The notes: a model not told the origin generated them from the letters alone. 10,000 nt of DNA from Clostridium isatidis (GCF_002285495.1 NZ_CP016786.1:2732501-2742500), one strand, 5' to 3'; shown: positions 1-7,403, numbered from the stretch's first letter. Made by a program: numbers and translations.

Positions 1-814
1 TTGAATCATCAGGATATAATATTGACGTGATTGATTCAACAGAATTTTTATATTCGTATGCTCTTGAAAAGTCTCCTTTGCTGAAGGCCTCAAAATTAAA
101 TTCATCATTAACCGTCTCTGCACTCCATAATCTTAATGTGTTAACTACTCCATTATCATATCCAACAACTGGTGTATCGTAAGGAACTGCTAATACAGCT
201 TCATAATTATAATGTTTAGCAACAAGTTTATTATTAACATTCTCTAACCTTACCTCACCACCAAACTTTATAATCTCAGATTCATCCTTCTTTTTAACTT
301 CCCATGGATTATCTTGCTTCAACCAATTATCAGGAACTTCTACCTGCTTTCCCTCTATTATTTTTTGATTGAAAAATCCATATTTATATCTTATTCCACA
401 ACCATGACCTGCTATGGATAGGGATGACATTGAATCTAAGAAACAAGCAGCTAATCTACCTAAGCCGCCATTACCTAACCCTTGATCATTCTCTAGCTCT
501 TCCAATTCAGTTAACTTTATATTTAAATCTGCTAAAGCTTCCTGGCAAACTTCTCTTATTCCTAAATTTATTAAATTATCACTTAATAATCTTCCTATTA
601 AAAACTCCATTGAAAAATAATATATTTCTTTCTTATTATTTTTCTTATATCTGCTCTGAGTATTTAGCCAATCATTCATAACATAGCCTCTTATTAAGCT
701 TCCTAAAACATAATATTTTTGTTCATTTGTACCATCTTCTATTCTTTTTCCGGTTAATTCTAAAAATCTTTTGCTATATTCTTTTTTAAAAGATTCCTTA
801 TTTATATTTTTCAC
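1..814 (-). CDS. glgP: Glycogen/alpha-glucan phosphorylase, N-terminal part (gene runs off the window)
   Basis: This is the first 271 codons of a GT35-family phosphorylase, which releases glucose-1-phosphate from the non-reducing ends of glycogen or maltodextrin in the cytoplasm, using pyridoxal phosphate. The translated minus strand contains family signatures in the right order: YFSMEFLIGRLL near residue 65-76, then ELENDQGLGNGGLGRLAACF near residue 110-130, GIRYKYGFF, and an LRLWSAE segment followed by a conserved LYPDDS at the window edge. The PLP-lysine domain lies outside. Full-length members have roughly 800 residues, so about a third is visible. I chose the GTG at 814 because an AAGGAGGA ribosome site sits 7 bases before it. 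An in-frame ATG ten codons upstream has no such site. The gene diverges from the small peptide gene at 1041. Family is certain; the preferred glucan is not readable from this part. Confidence 0.95.
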   Translation of the reverse strand, partial: MKNINKESFKKEYSKRFLELTGKRIEDGTNEQKYYVLGSLIRGYVMNDWLNTQSRYKKNNKKEIYYFSMEFLIGRLLSDNLINLGIREVCQEALADLNIKLTELEELENDQGLGNGGLGRLAACFLDSMSSLSIAGHGCGIRYKYGFFNQKIIEGKQVEVPDNWLKQDNPWEVKKKDESEIIKFGGEVRLENVNNKLVAKHYNYEAVLAVPYDTPVVGYDNGVVNTLRLWSAETVNDEFNFEAFSKGDFSRAYEYKNSVESITSILYPDDS

Positions 815-821
815 AGATGGT

Positions 822-829
822 TCCTCCTT
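822..829 (-). promoter_or_regulatory. Ribosome binding site that sets the glgP start
   Basis: AAGGAGGA on the minus strand, seven bases before GTG at 814. It lies inside the extension that would be created by the upstream in-frame ATG at 844, which itself lacks a Shine-Dalgarno match. This favours the GTG start. Confidence 0.8.
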
Positions 830-889
830 CTTGACTAAATCCATTCTTACTTCATTATATTGCTTTAAACATAAATAGTTCTTTCAATA

Positions 890-920
890 ATTCTATCCAC
901 ATATGATAAAAAATTATCAA
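890..920 (-). promoter_or_regulatory. Candidate glgP promoter
   Basis: On the minus strand, TTGATA (920-915) and TAGAAT (895-890) resemble sigma-A -35 and -10 boxes, but the 19-base spacer is longer than the usual 17. It would give a 5' untranslated region of about 70 bases before the GTG at 814. The assignment is weak because the region is very AT-rich and other partial matches exist. Confidence 0.3.
904..919. repeat. Small perfect inverted repeat between the divergent genes
   Basis: TGATAA and TTATCA flank four A residues, forming a perfect 6-base dyad. It overlaps the candidate glgP -35 box and spacer, so it could be an operator. In DNA this AT-rich such a short palindrome could also be chance. 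Confidence 0.3.
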
Positions 921-977
921 CATGAATCTATATTTTTTAATTTTAATTGTTCATAATTTTATTCCATTTTTATTTAA

Positions 978-1006
978 TTGATAATTACTATCTTATAATA
1001 TATAAT
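978..1006 (+). promoter_or_regulatory. Sigma-A-type promoter of the 45-residue peptide gene
   Basis: TTGATA (978-983) and a perfect TATAAT (1001-1006) are separated by 17 bases, the optimal spacing. The predicted transcript would start near 1013 and have a leader of roughly 28 bases before the ATG at 1041. An overlapping second TATAAT at 994-999 is too close to the -35 box to fit. Confidence 0.7.
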
Positions 1007-1040
1007 ATTAACTAAATAAATTATAAAAGGAGAACTAATA

Positions 1041-1178
1041 ATGAATTCAAATAATATAGATAAGAAAAAAGTAAAGGAAATCCAAGCTCCAAAAAAGGTT
1101 AAATATCAATGTCTGCATACTACTGAAGCAAGAGAATGTACTTGTATTAGAAGTAAGGGACTTGTTTTAACTAAATAA
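1041..1178 (+). CDS. Small cysteine/histidine-containing peptide, 45 residues, function unknown
   Basis: I do not recognise this protein. It starts at ATG with AGGAG eight bases upstream and ends at TAA, in a stand-alone unit with a near-consensus promoter before it and a hairpin terminator after it. These signals argue that it is real although it is very short. The first 23 residues are lysine-rich and polar (MNSNNIDKKKVKEIQAPKKV...). The second half holds Cys24, His26, Cys33 and Cys35, spaced C-x-H-x6-C-x-C, and ends in a short hydrophobic tail with a final lysine. There is no signal peptide or membrane segment. The Cys/His spacing could bind a metal, form a disulfide, or be the core of a modified peptide with the basic half as leader; none of these is shown. 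No modification or export gene is visible nearby. Confidence 0.7.
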   Translation: MNSNNIDKKKVKEIQAPKKVKYQCLHTTEARECTCIRSKGLVLTK

Positions 1179-1201
1179 ACTAATCACTATAACAAAACAT
1201 A

Positions 1202-1268
1202 TTTAAAGCAAACTAAATTTTACAAATTTAAAAAACACCCTATAGAATGGATACTTTAAAGCAAACTA
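1202..1268. repeat. Pair of 14-base direct repeats
   Basis: TTTAAAGCAAACTA occurs at 1202-1215 and again at 1255-1268. The second copy lies in the loop of the terminator hairpin and its last base enters the stem. This suggests a small local duplication in the 3' region of the peptide gene. No function is evident. Confidence 0.6.
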
Positions 1269-1287
1269 TTCTATAGGGTATATTTTT
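1230..1287. terminator. Bidirectional terminator between the peptide gene and trpA
   Basis: ACCCTATAGAAT (1237-1248) and ATTCTATAGGGT (1268-1279) form a perfect 12-base stem around a 19-base loop. On the plus strand it is followed by TATATTTTT, ending the peptide transcript. On the minus strand it is followed by G and six T residues, 21 bases after the trpA stop, ending the trp operon. The two transcription units converge here and share this element. Confidence 0.85.
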
Positions 1288-1299
1288 GCTAACTTCTAC

Positions 1300-2094
1300 T
1301 TAGCTTCTTAAAGCTTCTTTTAATTCTTTAACTAAGCTTACTGCTCTTTTTATCCCCTCTTCTTTATTATCAGTAGATGCCATACGCTTTATGATGGCAC
1401 TTCCAACAATTACACCTTCTGCATATTTTGAAAACTCTTTTGTCATTTCTACATTTGATACACCAAAACCAATAGCTTTAGGCAGCTGGCTATATTCTTT
1501 TATTAAATTTATATAATTACTCAAATCTGTAGATATATTCTCTCTAGTTCCTGTTACTCCATTAATAGATACACAATATACAAAACCCTTGCCTTCTTTT
1601 AAAATATTTTTAATTCTTTCTTCCGATGCAGGAGCTACCATTGGAAGAATATAAATATCATTTTCATAAGCAAATTCCATTATTTCTCCCCTCTCCTCTA
1701 GAGGCAAGTCTGGAATTATAAGTCCATCAATACCAGATTTACTGCAATCCCTAATAAACTTTTCAATTCCATATTTAAATATACAATTGTAATAAACTAA
1801 ATATATTAGGGGGATAGAAGATTGTTTTCTAATATCTTTCACAGCCTGCATTATATCTTTTATTTTTATTCCCTTATTTAATGCCCTTTGAGAGGACTCT
1901 TGAATAACTTCACCATCTGCTACTGGATCAGAATAGGGAATTCCTAACTCAATAATATCTGCACCTGCCTTTTCTATTTCTAAAGCTAACTCTACAGTTG
2001 TGCCTATATCTGGATCTCCTGCAGTTATAAAAGTAATTAAGGCTTTCTCATTCTTTTCCTTTAACTTCTTAAATTTTAAATCTATTCTGTTCAT
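1300..2094 (-). CDS. trpA: Tryptophan synthase alpha subunit
   Basis: TrpA splits indole-3-glycerol phosphate into indole and glyceraldehyde-3-phosphate and passes indole through a tunnel to TrpB in the cytoplasmic alpha2-beta2 complex. The 264-residue length is normal for this TIM-barrel protein. The active-site segment ELGIPYSDPVADG places Glu49 and Asp60 at the same numbers as the catalytic pair of the Salmonella enzyme. Later barrel loops are also present: GLIIPDLP near 124-131, VSINGVTGTR, IGFGVSN and VGSAII, which bind substrate and phosphate. The ATG overlaps the trpB stop as ATGA, so translation is probably coupled. It is the last gene of the operon, followed 21 bases later by the terminator. 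No defects seen. Confidence 0.97.
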   Translation of the reverse strand: MNRIDLKFKKLKEKNEKALITFITAGDPDIGTTVELALEIEKAGADIIELGIPYSDPVADGEVIQESSQRALNKGIKIKDIMQAVKDIRKQSSIPLIYLVYYNCIFKYGIEKFIRDCSKSGIDGLIIPDLPLEERGEIMEFAYENDIYILPMVAPASEERIKNILKEGKGFVYCVSINGVTGTRENISTDLSNYINLIKEYSQLPKAIGFGVSNVEMTKEFSKYAEGVIVGSAIIKRMASTDNKEEGIKRAVSLVKELKEALRS

Positions 2095-3269
2095 TTAAGT
2101 TCCACCCCCATCTCTTCTGCAACTATATTGATATCTTTATCTCCTCTTCCTGAAAGATTAACTATTATTATCTCTTCCTTCCTTAATGTAGGTGCTAGCT
2201 TCAAAGCATAGGCAATGGCATGGGAACTCTCTATTGCAGGTATAATCCCCTCTACTAAACAAAGTTCCTTAAAAGCACCTATAGCCTCCTTATCTGTTAT
2301 AGCTACATAATTAGCTCTCTTTGTATCCTTTAAATAAGCATGTTCTGGTCCAACACCAGGATAATCGAGACCTGCAGATATAGAGTAAACAGGCATTATT
2401 TGTCCATCTTCATCCTGCAGCACATAGGTTTTCATACCATGAATCACCCCTAAGCTCCCTTTTGTAACTGTGGCTGCGTGCTGATCTGTATCTAGTCCAA
2501 GGCCTGCAGCCTCTACTCCTATAAGCTTTACTTCTTTATCTTCTATAAAGGGATAAAAAATACCCATAGCATTACTTCCACCACCTACACAAGCTATAAG
2601 ATAATCTGGAAGTCTTCCCTCTTTCTCAATTATCTGCCTCCTTGCTTCATCGCCTATTATTCGTTGAAAATCTCTTACCATAGTTGGATATGGATGAGGC
2701 CCCATAACAGAACCTATTACATAGAAGGTGCTATCAATATTAGTTACCCAATCTCTAAAGGCTCCATTTACTGCATCCTTTAAGGTGCCTGTCCCACTTT
2801 TAATAGCTGTAACCTTGGCTCCTAGCATTTTCATTTTAAATACATTAAGAGACTGCCTTCTTATATCCTCTTCACCCATAAATATTTCACATTCCATTTT
2901 TAGCAATGCTGCAACAGTGGCGGTAGCAACCCCATGCTGACCTGCCCCTGTTTCTGCTATAACTCTTTTCTTCCCCATCCTTTTAGCCAGAAGTATTTGC
3001 CCTAAAACATTATTTATTTTATGGGCTCCTGTATGATTCAAATCTTCTCTTTTAAGATATATTTTAGCTCCTCCATATTTTTCAGATAGCCCTCTTGCAT
3101 AATATAATGGGGTTTCCCTGCCACTATACTCTTTTAAATAATACTTATATTCTTCTAGAAACCTTTCATCCTTAATAGCTTTTTCAAATTCTACCTCAAG
3201 CTCCATTACTGCATTCATAACTGTTTCAGGTACATATTGCCCACCAAATTGTCCAAATCTCCCTTTCAT
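2091..3269 (-). CDS. trpB: Tryptophan synthase beta subunit
   Basis: TrpB condenses indole with L-serine to make L-tryptophan using pyridoxal phosphate, as partner of TrpA. At 392 residues it has the usual TrpB1 length. The N-terminal GRFGQFGGQYVPE is typical. The PLP lysine is Lys84 in HTGAHKINN, the catalytic glutamate is Glu107 in AETGAGQHGVA, the phosphate of PLP is held by GGGSNA at 230-235, and the pyridine nitrogen serine is Ser374 in SGRGDKD. All are intact. It overlaps trpF upstream and trpA downstream by four bases each (ATGA). It is the canonical TrpB1 form paired with TrpA, not the longer TrpB2 type. Confidence 0.98.
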   Translation of the reverse strand: MKGRFGQFGGQYVPETVMNAVMELEVEFEKAIKDERFLEEYKYYLKEYSGRETPLYYARGLSEKYGGAKIYLKREDLNHTGAHKINNVLGQILLAKRMGKKRVIAETGAGQHGVATATVAALLKMECEIFMGEEDIRRQSLNVFKMKMLGAKVTAIKSGTGTLKDAVNGAFRDWVTNIDSTFYVIGSVMGPHPYPTMVRDFQRIIGDEARRQIIEKEGRLPDYLIACVGGGSNAMGIFYPFIEDKEVKLIGVEAAGLGLDTDQHAATVTKGSLGVIHGMKTYVLQDEDGQIMPVYSISAGLDYPGVGPEHAYLKDTKRANYVAITDKEAIGAFKELCLVEGIIPAIESSHAIAYALKLAPTLRKEEIIIVNLSGRGDKDINIVAEEMGVELK

Positions 3270-3877
3270 ATAAAACTCCTCACTTTCCCTATAAAGTCTT
3301 TAATTTTTTTATAATCTTTAACACCCTGACTCTCAACTCCACTAGATACATCAACTGCAAAAGGCCTTACAACTTTAATGGCTTCAGTAATATTTTCAAT
3401 ACTTAGGCCTCCTGCCAAAATTATTTTGTTTTGTAAATTAAAATCCTTTAATATATTCCAATTAAAAGTCCTTCCACTTCCCCCCCGAATTCCTTCAATT
3501 TTAGAATCAAGGAGAAAGCTAACCTTTGTATATTTACTTAAATTTTCGAGGTCCCCTTCCCCTCTAATAGAAAAGCTCTTCCAAACTTGGTAACCTGTAA
3601 AAGAATTAATATATGTCATATCCTCATCACCATGAAATTGAAGTATGTCTAATTTAACTTTTTCTGAAATTTCTTTTACCCTGTTTATATCTTCATTAAC
3701 AAAAACCCCTACAGTTTTAATATCTTTTCTTAAATTCTTAGTAAGCTCTAAGGCTATATCTTCACTTACCCTTCTTTTACTATCAGCAAAGACAAAACCT
3801 ATATAGTCTGGCTTAAGTTCATTTACATACTCAATATCAAGGGCCCTTTTCAATCCACAAATTTTTATCTTTACCAT
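3266..3877 (-). CDS. trpF: Phosphoribosylanthranilate isomerase
   Basis: TrpF performs the Amadori rearrangement of N-(5-phosphoribosyl)anthranilate to the carboxyphenylamino-deoxyribulose phosphate that TrpC uses. From ATG at 3877 the protein has 203 residues and begins MVKIKICGLK, matching the family, with the catalytic base at Cys7. The general acid is the Asp at residue 124 in LLDSKIEG; GGSGRTFNW, LAGGL and DVSSGVES form the phosphate-binding end of the barrel. A GTG at 3886, whose GTGA overlaps the trpC stop, would add three residues and is a real alternative because four-base overlaps are common in this operon. I prefer the ATG: AGGTGAT lies just before it and homologues start there. 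Separate trpC and trpF genes contrast with the fused form of enteric bacteria. Confidence 0.95.
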   Translation of the reverse strand: MVKIKICGLKRALDIEYVNELKPDYIGFVFADSKRRVSEDIALELTKNLRKDIKTVGVFVNEDINRVKEISEKVKLDILQFHGDEDMTYINSFTGYQVWKSFSIRGEGDLENLSKYTKVSFLLDSKIEGIRGGSGRTFNWNILKDFNLQNKIILAGGLSIENITEAIKVVRPFAVDVSSGVESQGVKDYKKIKDFIGKVRSFI

Positions 3878-3882
3878 CCTTA

Positions 3883-4662
3883 TCACCTAGCCTTGCAAGC
3901 TAATATAAATTCATTAATTTTAAGTTCATCTTCTATATTTCTCATAAAGGCTTCCCCAATTAAAACTGCATTTACTCCTAAGCTTTCTATATATTTTATA
4001 TCCTCAACAGTAGCTATGCCGCTTTCCGAAACTACTATTTTATCTTTAGGAATATACTTTATAAGTTTCTCTGTATGCTTTAGACTAACTTGGAAACTTT
4101 TAAGATCTCTATTGTTTATTCCAATTATTTTTCCCCCAGTTTCTAAGGCTTCTTCTAATTCCTTCTCATTATGAACCTCTATCAACACATGTAATCCTAA
4201 GCTCGAGGCCAAATGGTAGAAACTTTTAAGCTTCCCAGGTAATATGGCTGCTATTAGGAGTATGGCGTCAGCCCCTATTTCATAGGCTTCATATATCTGA
4301 TACTCATCAATAATGAAATCCTTCCGAAGAATAGGCTTAGCTGTTATTTCTTTTGCATCCTTAATAAAATCATTACTGCCTTTAAAAAAATGCTCCTCTG
4401 TCAGTATTGAAAGGGCATCTATATTTATTTTTTCATAAATTTCAGCAATACTTTTATGATTAAAGTTCTCAATTATAATTCCCTTTGATGGTGATGCTTT
4501 TTTTATTTCAGCAATTATTGATATTCCTTCTTTCTTAAGAGAAGTCTCAAAATCCCTAACTTTTCTAGCTCTAAGTTTTTTAATTAAATCATTTAAAGTT
4601 TTTTTTCCTCTTTCTAATTCCAATTGCTTTCTCTTAACTGCAACAATCTCATCTAATATCAT
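3883..4662 (-). CDS. trpC: Indole-3-glycerol phosphate synthase
   Basis: TrpC decarboxylates and closes the ring of carboxyphenylamino-deoxyribulose phosphate to give indole-3-glycerol phosphate. The 259-residue single-domain TIM barrel is normal in size. AEIKKASPSKG at 51-61 carries the catalytic Glu52 and Lys54; ILRKDF at 111-116 carries the general-acid lysine, Lys114; Glu162 in IEVH, the asparagines in GINNRDL (181-187) and SESG at 212-215 complete the active site and phosphate loop. The ATG shares one base with the trpD stop (TAATG), so reinitiation by the same ribosome is likely. Nothing appears missing. Confidence 0.97.
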   Translation of the reverse strand: MILDEIVAVKRKQLELERGKKTLNDLIKKLRARKVRDFETSLKKEGISIIAEIKKASPSKGIIIENFNHKSIAEIYEKINIDALSILTEEHFFKGSNDFIKDAKEITAKPILRKDFIIDEYQIYEAYEIGADAILLIAAILPGKLKSFYHLASSLGLHVLIEVHNEKELEEALETGGKIIGINNRDLKSFQVSLKHTEKLIKYIPKDKIVVSESGIATVEDIKYIESLGVNAVLIGEAFMRNIEDELKINEFILACKAR

Positions 4663-5702
4663 TACACAGCCACTCTCCTACTAAAGTTCACTATTTCTTT
4701 TAGTTTATTATAGGCCCTTCCAGAATCAATAATCTCTTCTGCTAGCTTTATTCCCTCATAAATACCATCAACGGCCTTCCCTACATACAAGGCTGCTGCA
4801 GCATTTATTAAAACTATATCTCTCTTAGGTCCCTTTTTCCCCTTAAATATATCTAAAATAATCCTTGCATTTTCCTTGGCATCTCCACCTTGTATATCTT
4901 CCTTTTTACATACGGGTATTCCATAATCCTGAGGATTTATTGCGTAATCTATAATCTTGCCTTCTTTAATCTCTGTTACTGTAGTTTTTGTAGTTATTGT
5001 TATTTCATCTAAACCATCATCACCATGAACTACTAAAGCTCTTTCTCTACCAAGCTTTAAGAGAACCTGGCCTAATTTGTGGGTTAAATCTCTATCAAAA
5101 ACCCCAAGTACTTGTCCTTTTATATTTGCCGGATTTGTTAAGGGTCCTATTATATTAAATATAGTTCTTGTACTTAACTGTTTTCTTACAAGAGCTGCAT
5201 GTTTCATAGCAGGATGATAATTTTGAGCAAAGAGAAAGGTCATACCTGTTTCTCTTATACACCGCTCTGAAATATTAGGATCAATATTAATATTAAATCC
5301 CATTTCTGCTAGCACATCTGCACTACCACTCTTACTTGATACTGCCCTGCTCCCATGCTTAGCAACCTTGACCCCTGCAGCCGCTGCAATAATAGCTACT
5401 GCAGTAGATATATTAAAAGTATTTGCCTCATCTCCACCTGTACCACAAGTATCAATCACTAGTGTTTTATCAGCTTTTTCACCATGTAAATCTAAATTGA
5501 ATTTCTTTGCATTTTTCTTCATAGATTTTACACAGCCTGTTATTTCATCTATACTTTCCCCCTTCATCCTAAGTCCAATTAAAAATGCTCCTACCTGTGA
5601 AGGTTCAAATTTCCCATTCATTATTTCATTCATTGCAGCTTCTGCTTCTTTCTCCGTTAAATTTTCTCTTAGCACTATTTTCTTTATAGCTTTATTTATC
5701 AT
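4662..5702 (-). CDS. trpD: Anthranilate phosphoribosyltransferase
   Basis: TrpD transfers the phosphoribosyl group from PRPP to anthranilate. The 346 residues cover the transferase alone, with no N-terminal glutamine amidotransferase domain of the fused TrpGD type. The PRPP loop is DTCGTGGDEANTFNIST at 84-100, with GTGGD and NIST intact. KHGSRAVSSKSGSADVL at 115-131 is the second signature, and an N-terminal helical region typical of class III phosphoribosyltransferases precedes it. Its ATG lies inside the end of trpE, an 11-base overlap, with a weak GGATGGTG ribosome site. The pathway order is trpE product to TrpD. Confidence 0.97.
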   Translation of the reverse strand: MINKAIKKIVLRENLTEKEAEAAMNEIMNGKFEPSQVGAFLIGLRMKGESIDEITGCVKSMKKNAKKFNLDLHGEKADKTLVIDTCGTGGDEANTFNISTAVAIIAAAAGVKVAKHGSRAVSSKSGSADVLAEMGFNINIDPNISERCIRETGMTFLFAQNYHPAMKHAALVRKQLSTRTIFNIIGPLTNPANIKGQVLGVFDRDLTHKLGQVLLKLGRERALVVHGDDGLDEITITTKTTVTEIKEGKIIDYAINPQDYGIPVCKKEDIQGGDAKENARIILDIFKGKKGPKRDIVLINAAAALYVGKAVDGIYEGIKLAEEIIDSGRAYNKLKEIVNFSRRVAV

Positions 5703-7137
5703 TGCAAATCACCATCCTTAATGCCTTTGCTTTATTTATTGTTTCTTTATACTCCTTAATTGGATCCGAATCATGCACTATTCCAGCTCCTGCTTGTATA
5801 TAGGCTGTTTTATTCTTAATTACAATAGTTCTTATTGCTATACAGAAATCCATATTTCCCTGATAGGAAAAGTAACCTAAAGCACCTGCATATATTCCTC
5901 GTCTTGCATTTTCTAACTCCTCTATAATTTCCATGGCTCTAACTTTTGGTGCCCCTGACACAGTACCTGCTGGTAAGCAGGATCTTAAGGCATCATAGCA
6001 GGATAAACCTTCCTTTAATTTTCCTGAAACTTGAGAAACCAAATGCATTACCTGAGAATATAATTCTACTTCCATGAACCTATCAATATTAACAGTACCG
6101 AGCTCACTAATCCTTTCAACATCATTTTTCCCTAAATCCACAAGCATTACATGTTCAGCTCTTTCTTTTTCATCAGCTAATAACTCTTTAGCCAACAAAC
6201 TATCTTCTTCCTTATTTTTTCCTCTTGGCCGTGTACCTGCAATTGGATTAGTAATTATGATATTGTCTTTAACACTTACTAATCTTTCAGGGGAAGAGCC
6301 CACTACTTCAAAATCTCCAAACTCTATATAAAATAGATATGGTGATGGATTTTCCGATCTTAATCTTCTATAAAGCTCAAAGGAATTTCCTTCTGTGTCA
6401 ATGCTAAATCTTTGAGATAACACTACTTGGGATACATCCCCCTTTTTTATATAGCTTTTTGCCCTATTTACAAGGTCACAAAATTCTTTCTCAGATAAAT
6501 TGGATCTTACTTTTGCTGATAAGTTCTTTTTTTCAAGGGAATGTACTTCCCTCCTAATCCTAATTTTTTCATAAGTTTTTTCTAATATTTTTGCTATTTC
6601 TTCATACTCAAGTTCATCTTCATAAAGTACGTTATAAATGATATATAGCTTATGATTGTAATGGTCATAACAAATTACTGTTTTATAAAATAGAAGATAG
6701 GCATCAGGAATATTCATTTCATCTTTATTGCTATCTGGAAGTTTTTCATATTGCCTAATCATATCGTAGCCTACATAACCTATAGCACCACCAGTAAAAG
6801 GCAAATCCAAATATTCGGAACTGTATTTGATATTTAGCAGACTTTTTACTGTATTCAGCAGCTCTCCTTTCTTTTGCATTTTGCTTCCATCCTCTTTTAT
6901 GATAGAAATATTTTTTTCATAGCTAATAAGCTTAAGATAAGGCTTTTCTGCCATAAAAGAATATCTTCCACTTTCTTTAGTAGACAAGGCACTTTCTAAA
7001 AGACATCTATTTTTGCCTTCAAGATTATAAAACATAACTATAGGTGTCAATTCGTCTGCATGTGCTTCAAAGGTAACAGGAAAAACCTTCTTTCTCTTTT
7101 TTAATTCATTGAATTGCTCTTTGGTCATAGTGATCAT
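5692..7137 (-). CDS. trpE: Anthranilate synthase component I
   Basis: TrpE converts chorismate plus ammonia to anthranilate, the committed step to tryptophan. At 481 residues it has the usual length. The LLES motif at 46-49, the tryptophan feedback-inhibition site, is present. PIAGTRPRG (298-306) has alanine where PabB enzymes carry a reactive lysine, so this is anthranilate and not aminodeoxychorismate synthase. NPSPY, SSPE, PAGTVSGAPK (389-398) and AGAGIVHDSDP (449-459) form the chorismate/Mg site. The usual DLGRND segment reads DLGKND here (334-339). GGAGG seven bases before ATG at 7137 supports this start; a second ATG three codons on is too far from it. Expression is governed by the T-box leader just upstream. 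No trpG amidotransferase partner follows. Confidence 0.97.
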   Translation of the reverse strand: MITMTKEQFNELKKRKKVFPVTFEAHADELTPIVMFYNLEGKNRCLLESALSTKESGRYSFMAEKPYLKLISYEKNISIIKEDGSKMQKKGELLNTVKSLLNIKYSSEYLDLPFTGGAIGYVGYDMIRQYEKLPDSNKDEMNIPDAYLLFYKTVICYDHYNHKLYIIYNVLYEDELEYEEIAKILEKTYEKIRIRREVHSLEKKNLSAKVRSNLSEKEFCDLVNRAKSYIKKGDVSQVVLSQRFSIDTEGNSFELYRRLRSENPSPYLFYIEFGDFEVVGSSPERLVSVKDNIIITNPIAGTRPRGKNKEEDSLLAKELLADEKERAEHVMLVDLGKNDVERISELGTVNIDRFMEVELYSQVMHLVSQVSGKLKEGLSCYDALRSCLPAGTVSGAPKVRAMEIIEELENARRGIYAGALGYFSYQGNMDFCIAIRTIVIKNKTAYIQAGAGIVHDSDPIKEYKETINKAKALRMVICNDK

Positions 7138-7166
7138 AATAAAACCTCCAATCCTTATAATTTAAT

Positions 7167-7222
7167 AAAAAAAAGCCACTTCATCCTTATAATGGGACGA
7201 AGTGACTCGCGGTGCCACCCAT
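7167..7222 (-). terminator. Second (trpE-proximal) T-box antiterminator/terminator
   Basis: The consensus T-box sequence GGGTGGCACCGCG lies at 7220-7208. Terminator: AGTCACTTCGTCC (7207-7195) pairs with GGATGAAGTGGCT (7186-7174), 13 base pairs including two wobbles, then eight T residues. Antiterminator: ATGGG (7222-7218) with CCCAT (7196-7192) and GCGA (7210-7207) with TCGT (7200-7197), leaving bulge TGGCACC (7217-7211), the perfect consensus. The trpE ribosome site follows 17 bases after the T run. Confidence 0.92.
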
Positions 7223-7256
7223 ATTAAATTCACATTATTAAGCAAGCATATATAGC

Positions 7257-7308
7257 AAAAAAACACCTCGTCCAATAGGACGAGATGTTATACTCGCTAT
7301 GCCACCTA
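7257..7308 (-). terminator. First (promoter-proximal) T-box antiterminator/terminator
   Basis: Terminator: ACATCTCGTCC (7288-7278) pairs with GGACGAGGTGT (7273-7263), 11 base pairs with one T-G wobble and a TATT loop, running into seven T residues. Competing antiterminator: TAGG (7308-7305) with CCTA (7279-7276) and GCGAG (7297-7293) with CTCGT (7284-7280), leaving a seven-base bulge TGGCATA (7304-7298). The bulge keeps TGGN for tRNA pairing but departs from the usual TGGNACC in its last two bases. Confidence 0.85.
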
Positions 7309-7403
7309 AATGCAAATTTATCTTTATCAGGTACGGAATAATATCGATACCCTGTCATTGTAACGGCTGACTCCCGGAAAATGCTACTATAATTTCACAT
7401 ATC

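Noticed and set aside
424..681. Plus-strand 85-codon open frame
   Set aside because: It is antisense to glgP, whose conserved phosphorylase motifs cover the same bases.
1041..1178. SCIFF-type (six cysteines in forty-five residues) peptide precursor
   Set aside because: The length fits but only three cysteines are present, the spacing differs, and no radical SAM maturase is adjacent.
2728..6331. Several plus-strand frames of 70-117 codons inside the trp genes (2728, 3378, 3893, 5368, 6074)
   Set aside because: All are mirror frames of conserved trp proteins, with no ribosome sites or family signatures.
5692..7137. Aminodeoxychorismate synthase (pabB) instead of trpE
   Set aside because: PIAGT in place of PIKGT, the LLES inhibition motif, the Trp T-box and the operon context all indicate TrpE.
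7167..7308. Two complete T-box riboswitches in tandem
   Set aside because: Only about 35 bases separate the first T run from the second T-box, too few for a second Stem I; the duplication covers the switch only.
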